Source: Kitasatospora cheerisanensis KCTC 2395
GTDB lineage: Bacteria > Actinomycetota > Actinomycetes > Streptomycetales > Streptomycetaceae
NCBI RefSeq assembly: GCF_000696185.1
Contig: NZ_KK853997.1
Location: 1,984,761 to 2,048,760 of the forward strand
Direction: 5' to 3'
Length of the DNA stretch: 64,000 bases
Of the stretch, positions 8,586-17,790 are shown piece by piece. A model generated the notes under the pieces. The model was not told where the DNA came from, made no database searches, and saw only the letters and a list, made by a program, of their open reading frames with translations. Position 1 is the first letter of the stretch. Each line of letters begins with the position of its first letter. The position numbers and the translations under genes are program-made.

Positions 8586-9940
8586 CAGCCGGCCACCTTC
8601 AGACCGCGGTTCTTCAGCTCGGCGAGGGTGGCCTGCTGCGCGGCGTCGACGGCGGCCGGGACGGTGCCGCCCTGGCCGAGCTTGCCGAAGGCGTCCTTCA
8701 TCGCACTGTTGGTGCTGCCCATGGTCGGGCCCCAGGACCAGTTCGGCTTGATGGCCTTGGCGGCGTCCTGGTAGATCGCGTAGATGTCCTGGCCGCCGTA
8801 GAAGTCGGTCTTGAACGCGGCCTTGGCGACCGGCACCAGCTCCGGGTCGGCGGGGTAGGCGGAGGAGCTGCCGGAGGCGATGCGGGCCTGGATGCCCTCG
8901 GGGGTGGTGGTCGCCCAGGTGGCGAACTCGACCGCGGCCTTGGCCTTCTTGCTGTCCTTGGAGACGGCGAAGGTGGTGCCGCCGAGCATGCCGGAGGCGG
9001 GCTGGCCGTCCCAGCTCGGCATCGGGGCGACGGCCCACTTGCCGTTGGCGGCCGGGTCGGTGCCGAGGGTGGACTTCAGCACGCCGCCGCCCCACGCGGC
9101 GCCGAGGTACGCGGCGGTCTCGCCCTTCTGCAGCGAGGCGGTCCACTGCTGGCTGAACGAGGGCTGGACGCGGATCAGGTCGTCGGCGATCAGGCCCTGC
9201 CAGTAGTCGGCGACCTTCTTGGTGTCGGCGCCGGCCATGTCGACCTTCCAGCTGTCGCCGCTGGTGCCGTACCACTTGGCGCCGGCCTGCCAGGCCATCG
9301 CCTCGAAGGTGCTCGGGTCGTCCGGGAAGAAGGTGGCGATGCGGGTGTTGGCGTCGGCGGCCTTCAGCTTGGCGGCGGCGTCCTTGAACTCGTCCCAGGT
9401 CTTGGGGACGGCCACGCCGGCTTTCTCGAACAGGTCCTTGCGGTAGTACAGGGCCTGCGGGGAGGCGTCCAGCGGGAGGGCCCAGGTGGCGCCGCCCAGC
9501 GTGGTCAGCTCCATCGACTGCGGCAGGTACTTGCCCTTGAGGTCGGCGGGGACCAGCTTGCTGATGTCCTGCACCGCGCCCTGGCTGACGAAGTCCGGCA
9601 GCTGCGGGTACTCGACGTTGAACACGTCGGGGGCGTTGCCGGCCTTCACCGCGTTGGAGATCTTGGCGTAGCCGCCGGCGTTGCCGGACGGGATCTCCTC
9701 GAAGGTGACCTGGATGTTCGGGTGGGAGGCGTTGAAGGCCTGCACCACGTCCTTGGTGCCCTTGGCCCAGCCCCAGAAGGTGATGGAGACCGGCTTGCCG
9801 TCGCTGCCCGCGTCGGCGCCCGAGGCCGACTTGTCGCCGTCGCTGCCGCACGCGGCGAGCAGGGTCACGCCCAGGACGGTGGCGGTGGCGGCGGCGGCGA
9901 GACGGAGGGCTCTGCGGCGGTGGAGAGCGGGAGAGGACAT
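8585..9940 (-). CDS. Carbohydrate ABC transporter substrate-binding lipoprotein
   Basis: 451 residues. The N-terminus has arginines, a hydrophobic core and LLAACGS, a lipobox giving a lipid-anchored extracellular protein. The body has solute-binding family 1 features: ITFWGWAKGTKDVVQAFNAS at the start, ALPLDASPQALYYRKDLFEK and NWSWGPTMGSTNSA near the end. It is the first gene of an operon running left through two permeases to the dehydrogenase at 5626. It is divergent from the DUF2264 gene at 10258, across a region full of GATC-centred repeats, suggesting both arms are controlled together. The ligand is unknown; the neighbours point to an oligosaccharide or uronate-containing sugar. Confidence 0.93.
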   Translation of the reverse strand: MSSPALHRRRALRLAAAATATVLGVTLLAACGSDGDKSASGADAGSDGKPVSITFWGWAKGTKDVVQAFNASHPNIQVTFEEIPSGNAGGYAKISNAVKAGNAPDVFNVEYPQLPDFVSQGAVQDISKLVPADLKGKYLPQSMELTTLGGATWALPLDASPQALYYRKDLFEKAGVAVPKTWDEFKDAAAKLKAADANTRIATFFPDDPSTFEAMAWQAGAKWYGTSGDSWKVDMAGADTKKVADYWQGLIADDLIRVQPSFSQQWTASLQKGETAAYLGAAWGGGVLKSTLGTDPAANGKWAVAPMPSWDGQPASGMLGGTTFAVSKDSKKAKAAVEFATWATTTPEGIQARIASGSSSAYPADPELVPVAKAAFKTDFYGGQDIYAIYQDAAKAIKPNWSWGPTMGSTNSAMKDAFGKLGQGGTVPAAVDAAQQATLAELKNRGLKVAG

Positions 9941-10257
9941 GGCACGGCTCCTGTGGGGGTCCTTGAAACGCCGGGTAGGTACCCGATCGCCCGATTTGAG
10001 CAGGTCGGGCCGGGTTGACCGCTATCTTGGGACGGCCCCCGATCAGACGTCAAGGGATCGGGATCAAATGATCCACAGTGATCAGTCACATGTGGCCCGA
10101 TGAACGGCGTTCACCTTGTGTTTTCGGGGTTTTCGCAGAGGTCACAATCGGATCAAGGCGATCATTCGATCAGTGATCCTTGACGGGGCGATCACCTCTT
10201 CCTAGGGTCGGCCGGGTATCCCGCGCCCACCCCGCGCCCACAGGAACCGAGGCCCCC
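9941..10257. promoter_or_regulatory. Divergent control region with GATC-centred inverted repeats and two promoters
   Basis: This gap of 317 bases has no gene. It holds a perfect inverted repeat GGATCA-AA-TGATCC at 10061-10074, and a wider pair GGATCA (10150-10155) and TGATCC (10174-10179) enclosing CATTCGATC at 10163-10171. On the plus strand TTGACG (10180-10185) and TAGGGT (10203-10208), spaced 17, form a good promoter for the DUF2264 gene. On the minus strand TTGACG (10048-10053) and CAAGAT (10024-10029), spaced 18, could serve the ABC operon. CATTCGATC recurs twice at 17678-17697, next to a DeoR/LacI-type regulator gene, which is the natural candidate to bind here. Confidence 0.6.
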
Positions 10258-12167
10258 ATGCCGCACCCGCTCCCCCTCCCGCCGGAGGACCGCGCGCTCA
10301 GCCCGCACACCGGTTGGACCAGGGCCCACTGGGAGGCCGCCGCCGACCGGCTGCTCGCGGCCGTCCGCCCGTACGCCGGACCGGCCGACGCCCTGATCAA
10401 CCTGCCCGGCACCCGCCCCAGCTGGTCCGGCCGCCGCTCGGACGGCCTGGAGGGCTACGCCCGCACCTTCCTGCTCGCCGCGATCCGGGTGGCCGGCGCG
10501 GACGGCGACGACCCCACCGGCCTGCTGGAGCGCTACGCCGCGGGCCTCGACGCCGGCACCCGCACCCCCACCGCCGAGCGCGACCTCGCCGACGGCGACC
10601 TCACCTCCTGGGGCGCCGTCACCGACCGCGGCCAGCCCATGGTGGAGGCCGCCTCGGTCGCCATCGGCCTGCGCCTGACCCGCCGCTGGCTCTGGGACCG
10701 CCTCGACCCCGCCGTCCAGGAACGCGCCGGCGCCTGGCTCGCCCAGGCCCTGCACCGGCAGCCGGTCGACAACAACTGGTGGCTGTTCCCGTTCACCGTC
10801 GGCGGCTTCCTCGCCGAGGTCGGCATCGACACCGGGGCCGCGAACGCCGCGATCGACCGCGGCCTGGAGCGCATCGACCGCTGGTACCTGGGCGACGGCT
10901 GGTACACCGACGGCCGCCCGCGCGCCATCGACCACTACAACGGCTGGGCGCTGCACCTGTACCCCGCCCTGCACGCCCACCTGGCCGCCGACCCGGCGCT
11001 CACCGCCCGCTACGGCGGGCGCCTGCACGCCTACCTGGCCGACTACTCCCGGCTGTTCGACCGCACCGGCGCCCCCGTCCACCAGGGCCGCTCGCTCAGC
11101 TACCGGTTCGCCTCCGCCGCCCCGCTGTGGGCCGGCGCGCTGCTCGGCACCACCCCGCTCGCCCCGGGCACCACCCGCCGGCTGGCCTCCGGCGCGCTGC
11201 GCTACTTCCTCGACCGCGGCGCCGTCGACGAGCACGGCCTGCTCACCCTCGGCTGGCACGGCCCGTACCCGCCGATCGTCCAGCCGTACTCCGGCCCCGC
11301 CTCCCCGTACTGGGCGTCCGGCGGCTTCCTCGGCCTGCTGCTGCCGCCCGACCACCCGGTGTGGACCGACCCCGAGACGCCCTCCCCCGCCGAGACCGCC
11401 GACGCCGTCACCCCGCTGCCCGCCCCCGGCTGGCTGGTCCAGTCCACCGCCGCGGACGGCCTGGTCCGGCTGCACAACCACGGCAGCGACGACCAGCCCG
11501 CGGACGGGCCGGTCGCCGACAACCCGCTGTACTCCCGCCTCGCCCACTCCACCCGGACCGGCCCGAACACCGCCGCCGGCGACAACCACTTCGCCCTGCT
11601 GCTCGACGGCGAGCCCACCGAGCGCGGCCCCATCACCCCGCGCGGCGCGGGCCGGGCCGGCGCCGCCGCCTGGGCCGCGTCCTCGCACCGCCCGCGGCAC
11701 GCCGGGGCCGAACTGCCGGGCGTCACCGTCACCTCGCTGACCGTCGTCCACGGCGCCGACGAGGTCCGGGTGCACCGGGTGCACGGCGCGGCGCCCGGCA
11801 CCGCCGTCCGCGAGGGCGGCTGGGCCGTCACCGGCTCCGCGCCCGCCACCGCCGTGGCCGGTGCGCACGCCCGCGTCACCGGCGACGACGGCCTGCACAC
11901 CGAACTCCGCGCCCTGCACGGCTGGTCCGCCGCCACCGCCGTGCCCGCGCCCGGCGGCACCGCGTTCGGCCCGCCGCCGCCGTCCCCCACCTGCACGGCG
12001 CCGTCGCCGGGCCCGTAGCCGTGCTGGCCACCGCTGCCCGCCTCACCGCGAGCCCCCACCCGCTCCCCCCGCTCGCCGACCTGGCCGTCGCCCTCACCGC
12101 GCACGAGGTCGCCATCACCTGGCCGGACGCCACCACCAGCCGGCTCGCCCTCCCGTCCGCCCCCTGA
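10258..12167 (+). CDS. DUF2264 family protein, apparent single-base frameshift near the C-terminus
   Basis: About 636 residues after repair. DUF2264 proteins have an alpha-toroid domain and are found in polysaccharide utilisation loci; some relatives are grouped with glycoside hydrolases. Typical landmarks are TRPSWSGRRSDGLEGYART near residue 45, NNWWLFPFTVGGFLAEVG, IDHYNGWALHLYPALHA and SPYWASGGFLGLLLP. The starting frame stops at 12018 with a proline-rich nonsense tail. The neighbouring frame continues AAAVPHLHGAVAGPVAVLAT to a stop at 12165-12167, which is the expected beta-sandwich end. One base appears lost between about 11964 and 11975, in a GCC-rich run. The ATG at 10258 follows a GAGG site. 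The protein probably acts on the sugar imported by the divergent ABC system. Confidence 0.85.
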
Positions 12168-12235
12168 CGACCACTCACCGCCCTTTCCCGGCACTCCCGT
12201 TGGGGCGCCGGGGACGCCCCACCCCGAGGACCGCC

Positions 12236-13029
12236 ATGCCGTTCGCCTTCTCCACCCTCGGCCTGCCCGGGCAGCCCCTGGACGCCGTCCTCGCCCTCGC
12301 CGCCGAACACGGCTGGCAGGGCCTCGAACTCCGCGCCGCCCCCGGCGAACCCGTCCACACCGGCCTGAGCTCCGCCGAACGGCGCGCCGCCGCACGGCAG
12401 TTCGCGTCCGCCGCGGTCACCCCGCTGACCGTCGCCTCGTACGTCGGCATCGCCGAGCCCGGCCCGGACGCCCCCGTCCGCGCCGAGCTGCTCGCGCACC
12501 TGCACCTGGCCGCCGACCTCGGCGCCCCGTACGTCCGGGTCTTCCCGCGCGGCGGCGACGACCCGGCCGAGGGCGCCCAGACCGCCGCCCGGCGGCTGCG
12601 CGAACTCGCCGGCACCGCGGCCGACCTGGGCGTCACCGTGCTGGTCGAGACGCACGACTCGCACCGCTCCGGCGCCGCCCTCGCGGCACTGCTCGCCGAG
12701 GCCCCGCACCCGGCCGTCGGCGCGCTCTGGGACGTCCTGCACACCTGGCTGGCCGGCGAGACCCCGGCCGACTCCCACCGGCTGCTCGCCCGCGCCTCGG
12801 CTACGTCCAGGTCAAGGACGTCGCCTCCGCCGAGGACCTCACCCCGCTCCCGCTCGGCGCGGGCGTCCTGCCCCTCCCCGCCTGCCTCGGCCTGCTCCCC
12901 GCCGGCACCTGGATCTCCTGGGAGTACGAGGCGCCCTGGCACCCCGCCGCCGCCCCCCTCGCTCCCCGCCTCGCGGCCGGCCGGGCCTACCTGACTACAG
13001 TGACCGGATGTTCGAAGGAAAGCTGGTAA
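12236..13029 (+). CDS. Sugar phosphate isomerase/epimerase (TIM barrel), apparent frameshift
   Basis: About 264 residues after repair. It begins MPFAFSTLGLPGQPLDAVLA, typical of the xylose-isomerase-like TIM-barrel family (AP endonuclease family 2 fold). VLVETHDSH and GALWDVLHTW carry the metal-binding acidic and His residues. At about 12790-12800 the original frame turns into a serine-proline-rich tail. The next frame reads RLGYVQVKDVASAEDLTPLP then TWISWEYEAPWHP, the expected metal-binding strands, and stops at 13027-13029. One base appears lost. A GAGGA site precedes the ATG. It lies 68 bases after the DUF2264 gene in the same direction, so the two probably act in one sugar pathway. The last 22 bases overlap the next gene. 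Confidence 0.8.
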
Positions 13030-13556
13030 GGCTGCGTGCGCTGCGCTCCGAGGACGCGCAGCACCACCTGCGGTGGCGCAACGACCCGGAGGTGGTCCGC
13101 TGGGCCACGGCCGGGGACCCGGGCTTCGGCCCGGTCACGGCGGAGGCGGTCGCGCTCGGGTTCGACACCATGCTGCGGCTGAACCCGCGGGAGTCGGCCG
13201 TGCTCACGGTCGAGGACCTGGCGGGCGGCCAGGTGATCGGCATGGTCGACTACCGCGACCTCGACCCGTACGCGGGCGCGGCCACGCTCGGAGTGACCAT
13301 CGGGGAGCGGGAGTTCTGGGGCCGCGGCCACGGCAGCGAGGCGGTCCGGCTGCTCGTCGACCACCTGTTCGGCGCGTACGGCCTGCTGCGGCTGGAGCTG
13401 GACACCTGGAGCGGGAACGAGCGCGCCGTGCGGGCGTTCACCCGGCTGGGCTTCCGCGAGGAGGGCCGCCGCCGCAAGGCCGTGCTGCTGGACGGGAAGC
13501 GCTACGACAGCGTGCTGTTCGGGATGCTCCGCGAGGAGTGGCCGAGCCGCGGATGA
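13008..13556 (+). CDS. GNAT-family N-acetyltransferase (RimJ/RimL type)
   Basis: 182 residues. The acetyl-CoA-binding signature GERE-FWGRGHGSEAVRLL matches motif A (R/Q-x-x-G-x-G/A), preceded by the substrate side VRLRALRSEDAQHHLRWRND. It probably acetylates a small molecule or an N-terminal amine; the substrate is unknown. TACAGT ends six bases before the ATG, so the transcript is probably leaderless and independent of the isomerase gene it overlaps. Confidence 0.88.
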   Translation: MFEGKLVRLRALRSEDAQHHLRWRNDPEVVRWATAGDPGFGPVTAEAVALGFDTMLRLNPRESAVLTVEDLAGGQVIGMVDYRDLDPYAGAATLGVTIGEREFWGRGHGSEAVRLLVDHLFGAYGLLRLELDTWSGNERAVRAFTRLGFREEGRRRKAVLLDGKRYDSVLFGMLREEWPSRG

Positions 13557-13562
13557 CGGCGC

Positions 13563-13594
13563 GGCCCGGACGGCCGCCGCGGACCGTCCGGGCC
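13563..13594. terminator. Hairpin between convergent genes
   Basis: GGCCCGGACGG (13563-13573) pairs perfectly with CCGTCCGGGCC (13584-13594) around a 10-base loop. It lies between the GNAT gene and the convergent VanZ-like gene and could end both transcripts. Confidence 0.6.
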
Positions 13595-13600
13595 CGCGGC

Positions 13601-14875
13601 TCAGCCCTGGTGCGGGACGGGCCGGCCGGTGACGGCGTCGACGAACACGGCCGTGCCCTTCGCCCCGCCCGGCGCGACCAGCCCGACCGACCAGCACGGC
13701 CGCCACTGGCCGTCGACCTTCTTCGCCAGGAGGAGCGCGGTGTCCGCGCGGGAGCCCGGCACGTTGGCGGCGGCCTGCTGCTTCGCCGCGTCCTCGGTGA
13801 CGGTGGGGTGCGGCAGCCGGGGGTCGGCGTCCCGGCGGGCGACGGAGGCCGTGACCCGGCCGGCGGCGGAGACGGTGACGTCCAGGCCCATCGGCATCAG
13901 GACGTGGTCGGCGTTGTAGCGCCGGTAGCTGACCAGGTAGCCGCCGTCGGCGGGGGTCAGGGTGGGGCTGGCGGCGGTCGTGACCTCGGGGAACCAGGCG
14001 GCGGCGAAGTCGGCGCCGGCCTTCAGGAGCTGATCCTGCGTCAGGGACTCCGCGCCCGCCGGGGCGTCGGCCGCGGTGCTGCTGAGGAGGCGCCCGCCGG
14101 GCCACTCGAGCCGGAAGCTGCCGCGCCCGGTGGTGGCGTCGAGCACCGGCCGGGCCGGGTCCTCGGGGTCGGTGGTCTCCCGGAGGGTCTCCAGCAGGGT
14201 CCCGGGGCCGAAGAGCTGGGCGGCCACGCGCTGCGGCACCTGGGCGTCGCCGAACCCGGCGCCCGGGCCCGCGCCGAAGCCCGCCGGGTCGTGGTGCAGC
14301 GGCACGTACAGCAGGACCACCGCCGTGACGGCCGCGAAGCCGGTGCCGGCCGTGGTCAGGGAGTACAGGGCGTCCCGGCGGCCGGACAGCGGGCGGTGAC
14401 GGCGGCTCAGCTGCCACAGCACGGCGGCGGCCGTGCCGAGGGCCGCGCCGAGGACGTTGTCGAGCAGGTCCGCGCCGTCGCAGGAGCGCCCGGTGCCCAG
14501 CAGGGTCTGGCAGATCTCGGTCGCCGCGGAGAGCACCACGCCGCCGGCCAGCACGGTCAGCGGGCGCCGCAGCGCCAGCACGCCGAAGAAGGCCACCGGC
14601 ACGTACATGGCGAGGTTCAGCAGGCCCTGCTGGGTGGTGGCGGTGGCCCACACCCCGGAGCCGATCGAGCAGGTCGCCTTCCCCCACGAGCCGGTGCTGG
14701 TCGGCGTCAGGGTCGCCGCGGCCTCCCCCGCCACCGAGACGGCGAACAGCACCGTGGCGAGCACCGGCCGGCCCCTGCGGCGGGCCAGCCACAACGCCGC
14801 CCCGCCCAGGATCAGGCCGAGCACGGCGAAGGTCGGGAACAGGGCGGGAGCGGCGGAGAGCGAGGCTTCGATCAC
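13601..14875 (-). CDS. VanZ-like membrane protein with C-terminal extracytoplasmic domain
   Basis: 424 residues from the GTG at 14875, which has a GGAAG site about six bases upstream. Residues 1-210 hold several membrane helices and the VanZ-like pattern of small polar loops (LTPTSTGSWG, NLAMYVPVAFFGVLALRR, ATEICQTLLGTGRSCDGADL, DNVLGAALG). VanZ relatives are linked to low-level teicoplanin resistance and envelope functions. After a helix near residue 230, the remaining 190 residues look extracytoplasmic, with a PepSY-like repeat (AKQQAAANVPGSRADTALLL) and a last strand TAVFVDAVTGRPV. The two-part architecture is seen; a sensory or protease-inhibitor role for the tail is only a guess. Confidence 0.75.
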   Translation of the reverse strand: MIEASLSAAPALFPTFAVLGLILGGAALWLARRRGRPVLATVLFAVSVAGEAAATLTPTSTGSWGKATCSIGSGVWATATTQQGLLNLAMYVPVAFFGVLALRRPLTVLAGGVVLSAATEICQTLLGTGRSCDGADLLDNVLGAALGTAAAVLWQLSRRHRPLSGRRDALYSLTTAGTGFAAVTAVVLLYVPLHHDPAGFGAGPGAGFGDAQVPQRVAAQLFGPGTLLETLRETTDPEDPARPVLDATTGRGSFRLEWPGGRLLSSTAADAPAGAESLTQDQLLKAGADFAAAWFPEVTTAASPTLTPADGGYLVSYRRYNADHVLMPMGLDVTVSAAGRVTASVARRDADPRLPHPTVTEDAAKQQAAANVPGSRADTALLLAKKVDGQWRPCWSVGLVAPGGAKGTAVFVDAVTGRPVPHQG

Positions 14876-15032
14876 CGGTCTTCCGGTTGCGGTCGGGAAC
14901 GGCCGGAGACGGCCACTGACCCCCGAGAGCCTTCCGCATACCGTCGATCCGAACAAACGCTCCAGGTGAACCGGCGTGCGGCGGGCGGGAATTGAGCGGC
15001 CATCAGGTCGGCGTGCGCCCTAGGATCCCCGG

Positions 15033-15803
15033 ATGACCAACGCTCCGCTCCACCTCACCGTCCTGGGCAGCGCCACGCCCTACCCGAGCGTCGACAACCC
15101 CTGCTCCGGCTACCTGGTGGCGGGCGGCGGCGCCCGGATCTGGGTGGACGCCGGCAGCGGGACGCTCGGGCCCCTGCAACGGCACGTCCGGCTGGACGAG
15201 CTCGATGCGATCTGGATCTCGCACCTGCACGCCGACCACAGCGCGGACCTGCTCACCGCGTACTACGGCCTGCTGTACGCGGACCTCCGCCCGGCCGCCC
15301 CGATCCCGCTGTTCGGCCCGCCCGGCACCGCGGACCGGCTGGCCGGCTTCCTCACCAACTCCGGCACCCGCAGCCCGGTCGAATCCGCCTTCGCCGTCAC
15401 CGAGCTGACGGACGGCCACCGGACGGCCGTCGGCGGACTCGAACTGACCGCCCGCGCGGTCGCGCACGACATCCCGGCCTTCGCGCTCCGGGTGGCGGCC
15501 GGCGGCGCCTCGCTGGTGTACTCGGGCGACACCGCCCCCTGTCCGGCCCTCACCGAACTCGCCGCGGACTGCACCGCGCTGCTCTGCGAGGCGGAGAGCT
15601 CCCGGCCGCCGGCCGACGGCCCCCAGGTCCACCACACCCCCGAGGACGCGGGCGCCACCGCGACGGCCGCCGGGGCCGGGCGCCTGATCCTCACCCACGT
15701 CGGCCGCTCCCTGACGCCCCGCCAGGCCCTCGCGCGCGCCGCGACCCGCTACCCCGGCCCGGTCGAGTACGCCGCCCCGGGGGCCGGCTTCCCGATCGGC
15801 TAG
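15033..15803 (+). CDS. Metallo-beta-lactamase-fold hydrolase (RNase Z-like)
   Basis: 256 residues. The zinc-binding motif is ISHLHADHSAD (HxHxDH) near residue 68. Further ligands are probably the Asp of VYSGDTAPCPAL and the His of LTHVGRSL. The opening LTVLGSATPYPSVDNPCSGY is typical of the RNase Z/arylsulfatase-like branch of MBL hydrolases. The substrate is unknown. TAGGAT at 15021-15026 lies six bases before the ATG, so the message is probably leaderless. It converges with the next gene, their stop codons sharing bases (CTAG). Confidence 0.87.
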   Translation: MTNAPLHLTVLGSATPYPSVDNPCSGYLVAGGGARIWVDAGSGTLGPLQRHVRLDELDAIWISHLHADHSADLLTAYYGLLYADLRPAAPIPLFGPPGTADRLAGFLTNSGTRSPVESAFAVTELTDGHRTAVGGLELTARAVAHDIPAFALRVAAGGASLVYSGDTAPCPALTELAADCTALLCEAESSRPPADGPQVHHTPEDAGATATAAGAGRLILTHVGRSLTPRQALARAATRYPGPVEYAAPGAGFPIG

Positions 15804-16459
15804 CCGATCTCCGCCAGGTCCTCCGCCAGGTCGGCCAGGGTGAGTTCGGGGTTGAGGGCGGCCACCAGCCTGTCCGTCAGCGGCTCGCCGGCGAAGACGG
15901 CGCGGACGGCGGCCAGGTCGACCTCGGCCTCCAGGTAGTCCTCGGCGTGCGCGTGGTACGCCTCCGGCCGGCGGTCCGTCAGCAGGGCGAACAGGCCGTC
16001 CGCGCCGTCCGGGTCGGGGCCGGCGGGGAAGTCGATGCCGCCGTGCCGCCAGACGGTGTCGGCGTGCTCGCGCCACAGGCAGGCCGTCACCGCGGGGACG
16101 TCGTCCTCGTCGCCGAACGCCGGCTCGGCGACCTGCGCGGCGAACGCCGCCGGCACCTCGTCGAGCACGCCGGGCCACACCCGGCGGTCCTCGTCGCCGT
16201 ACGGGCTCAGCGGCGACTCGTGCGCGAAGCCTCGGACGTACGCCCCGGCGCGGGTGAACACGATCGCGTACTCGTCGCCCGAGCCGTCCCGCATCGAGGC
16301 CAGGTGCTCGCCCGCCTCGGTGTTCCACCGGGAGTCGTAGCAGAAGTACCGGTCCGACCGGTCGGGCAGCAGGATCGCCTCCAGGACGGCCAGCGTCCGG
16401 CAGTGGCGTTGGAGTTCGGCGATCCCGGGCAGCCCGGCGGCCACGTGCTCGACAGTCAT
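15800..16459 (-). CDS. Hypothetical protein, about 219 residues
   Basis: I do not recognise a named family. The protein is acidic and soluble, with no signal peptide or membrane helix. It has a central DGSGDEYAIVFTRAGAYVRG strand pair, a PVTACLWREHADTVWRHGG-like segment (CLWREHADTVWRHGG) and an acidic end (LTLADLAEDLAEI). Similar stand-alone proteins occur in streptomycetes. I start it at the ATG at 16459 because a TTGAAT-like -10 lies seven bases upstream; an in-frame ATG at 16468 is also possible. Neither has a ribosome site. Confidence 0.65.
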   Translation of the reverse strand: MTVEHVAAGLPGIAELQRHCRTLAVLEAILLPDRSDRYFCYDSRWNTEAGEHLASMRDGSGDEYAIVFTRAGAYVRGFAHESPLSPYGDEDRRVWPGVLDEVPAAFAAQVAEPAFGDEDDVPAVTACLWREHADTVWRHGGIDFPAGPDPDGADGLFALLTDRRPEAYHAHAEDYLEAEVDLAAVRAVFAGEPLTDRLVAALNPELTLADLAEDLAEIG

Positions 16460-16502
16460 GCGGGGCATTCAAGCAGCCCGCCCGGACAGCCGGGCCGGGG
16501 CG

Positions 16503-17587
16503 TCAGGCCGTGCCGTCGCCGCCGCAGGAGGTGCGGACCTTCAGGGTGGGGAGCAGCTCGACGTGGTGGGCGGGGAGCGCGGATCCGCCGTCGAGCCGGC
16601 GCAGCAGGATCTCCAGCGCGGTGGCGCCGACGGCCTTCTTGGGCGGGGCGACGGCGGTGAGCGGGGGCGCGGCGAGGGCGGCGAACACGTCGTCGTAGGA
16701 GATCAGGGCGACGTCCTCGGGGACGCGCAGGCCGCGGGTGCGCAGCAGCGGCGGGAGCTGGATGGCGTCCTGGTCGTTGTGGACCAGGACGGCGCGGACG
16801 CCCTGGGCGGTGGCTTCGGCGATCTGCTGGGCGACCCAGTCGGGATCGGAGCCGGTGAGCGGGGCGCCGGGGCGGTGCATGTCGATGGCGGGGCGGGCGT
16901 CCAGGCCGAGCAGCGGGGCGGCCTCGGCGTAGCCGGTGCGGACCTGGTGGGCCGTCCAGGTGTCGGCGCGGGCGGCGAGCAGGACGCTGCGGTGGCCGAG
17001 TTCGGCGAGGTGGCGCAGGGCGAGCAGGACGCCGTGGCGGTGGTCGGAGCCGACGGCGTCGAGTTCGGCGGCCCGGCTGCCGGGGTCGGCCTTGCGCTCC
17101 ACCAGGACGGCGGGGACGGGGAGTTCGGCCAGCCAGTGGTGGTCGCCGGGGTGGTGCGGCGGGTCTCCGGGCTGCCAGTTGGGGGTGAGCAGCAGGCCGT
17201 CGACGCCGGACTCCAGCAGGCGGTCGACCTGGGCGCGGTCGTCGCGGGCCTCGTAGGCGGCGATGCCGAGGACCAGGCGGGCGCCGGCGGTGGCGGCGGC
17301 GGCGCGGGCGCCGGCGATCACCTCGTCGAAGTAGCCGCCGACGGTGGGCACCAGCATGCCGATGACCCGGTCGTGGCGGCCGGGCGGGCGTTCGGGCCGC
17401 TGTCGGGGAGGGCCACCGAGCCGTGCGAGCGGGCGAGTTCGCCGGCGTCGGCGAGGGCGGCGACGTCCCGGCGGACGGTGACCGCGGGGATGCCGAGGCG
17501 GGTGGCCAGGTCGACCACCCGGACGGTGCCGAGGTCGCGCACGACCTGCAGGATCCGCGCCCGGCGTTCGTCTGCCGTGACGGTCAT
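16503..17587 (-). CDS. DeoR-type HTH / LacI-type sensor transcriptional regulator, apparent frameshift
   Basis: About 361 residues after repair. The N-terminal 60 residues, in one frame from the ATG at 17587 (preceded by GGAGG), are a DeoR-like winged HTH: RILQVVRDLGTVRVVDLATR then GIPAVTVRRDVAALADAGEL. After GPNARP the frame is lost at about 17370-17400. The adjacent frame continues RVIGMLVPTVGGYFDEVIAG, the start of a LacI-type periplasmic-binding-like sensor, and ends ELLPTLKVRTSCGGDGTA. One base appears missing in a GGGCGGGCG-rich run. Such hybrids control sugar genes. It is divergent from the beta-helix protein gene at 17791, and the shared operator motif suggests it also controls the 5.6-13 kb sugar locus. 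Confidence 0.82.
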
Positions 17588-17790
17588 GGCGTCCCCTCCT
17601 GGTTAGGGCCGCGGGCCCGGTCGGGCCGCGGTGGCAGCGGGGGTCGTGGAACGACTCCCCCACCGATCACTTTTTATCATTCGATCGCCATTCGATCGAA
17701 AGGTCTGAAGTTATTGACTCGATCACATGGTCAACCTACGGTGCCGAATCGGGCGCCCCATCCCACCCTCCATTCTCGGGAGTCCGCACG
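17588..17790. promoter_or_regulatory. Divergent promoter/operator region with CATTCGATCG direct repeats
   Basis: CATTCGATCG occurs at 17678-17687 and 17689-17698, an 11-base period, i.e. one helical turn. TTGACT (17714-17719) and TACGGT (17737-17742), spaced 17, form a strong promoter for the beta-helix gene, with another CGATCA inside the spacer (17720-17725). The same CATTCGATC core is found at 10163-10171. The neighbouring DeoR/LacI-type regulator is the likely binder. Confidence 0.6.
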
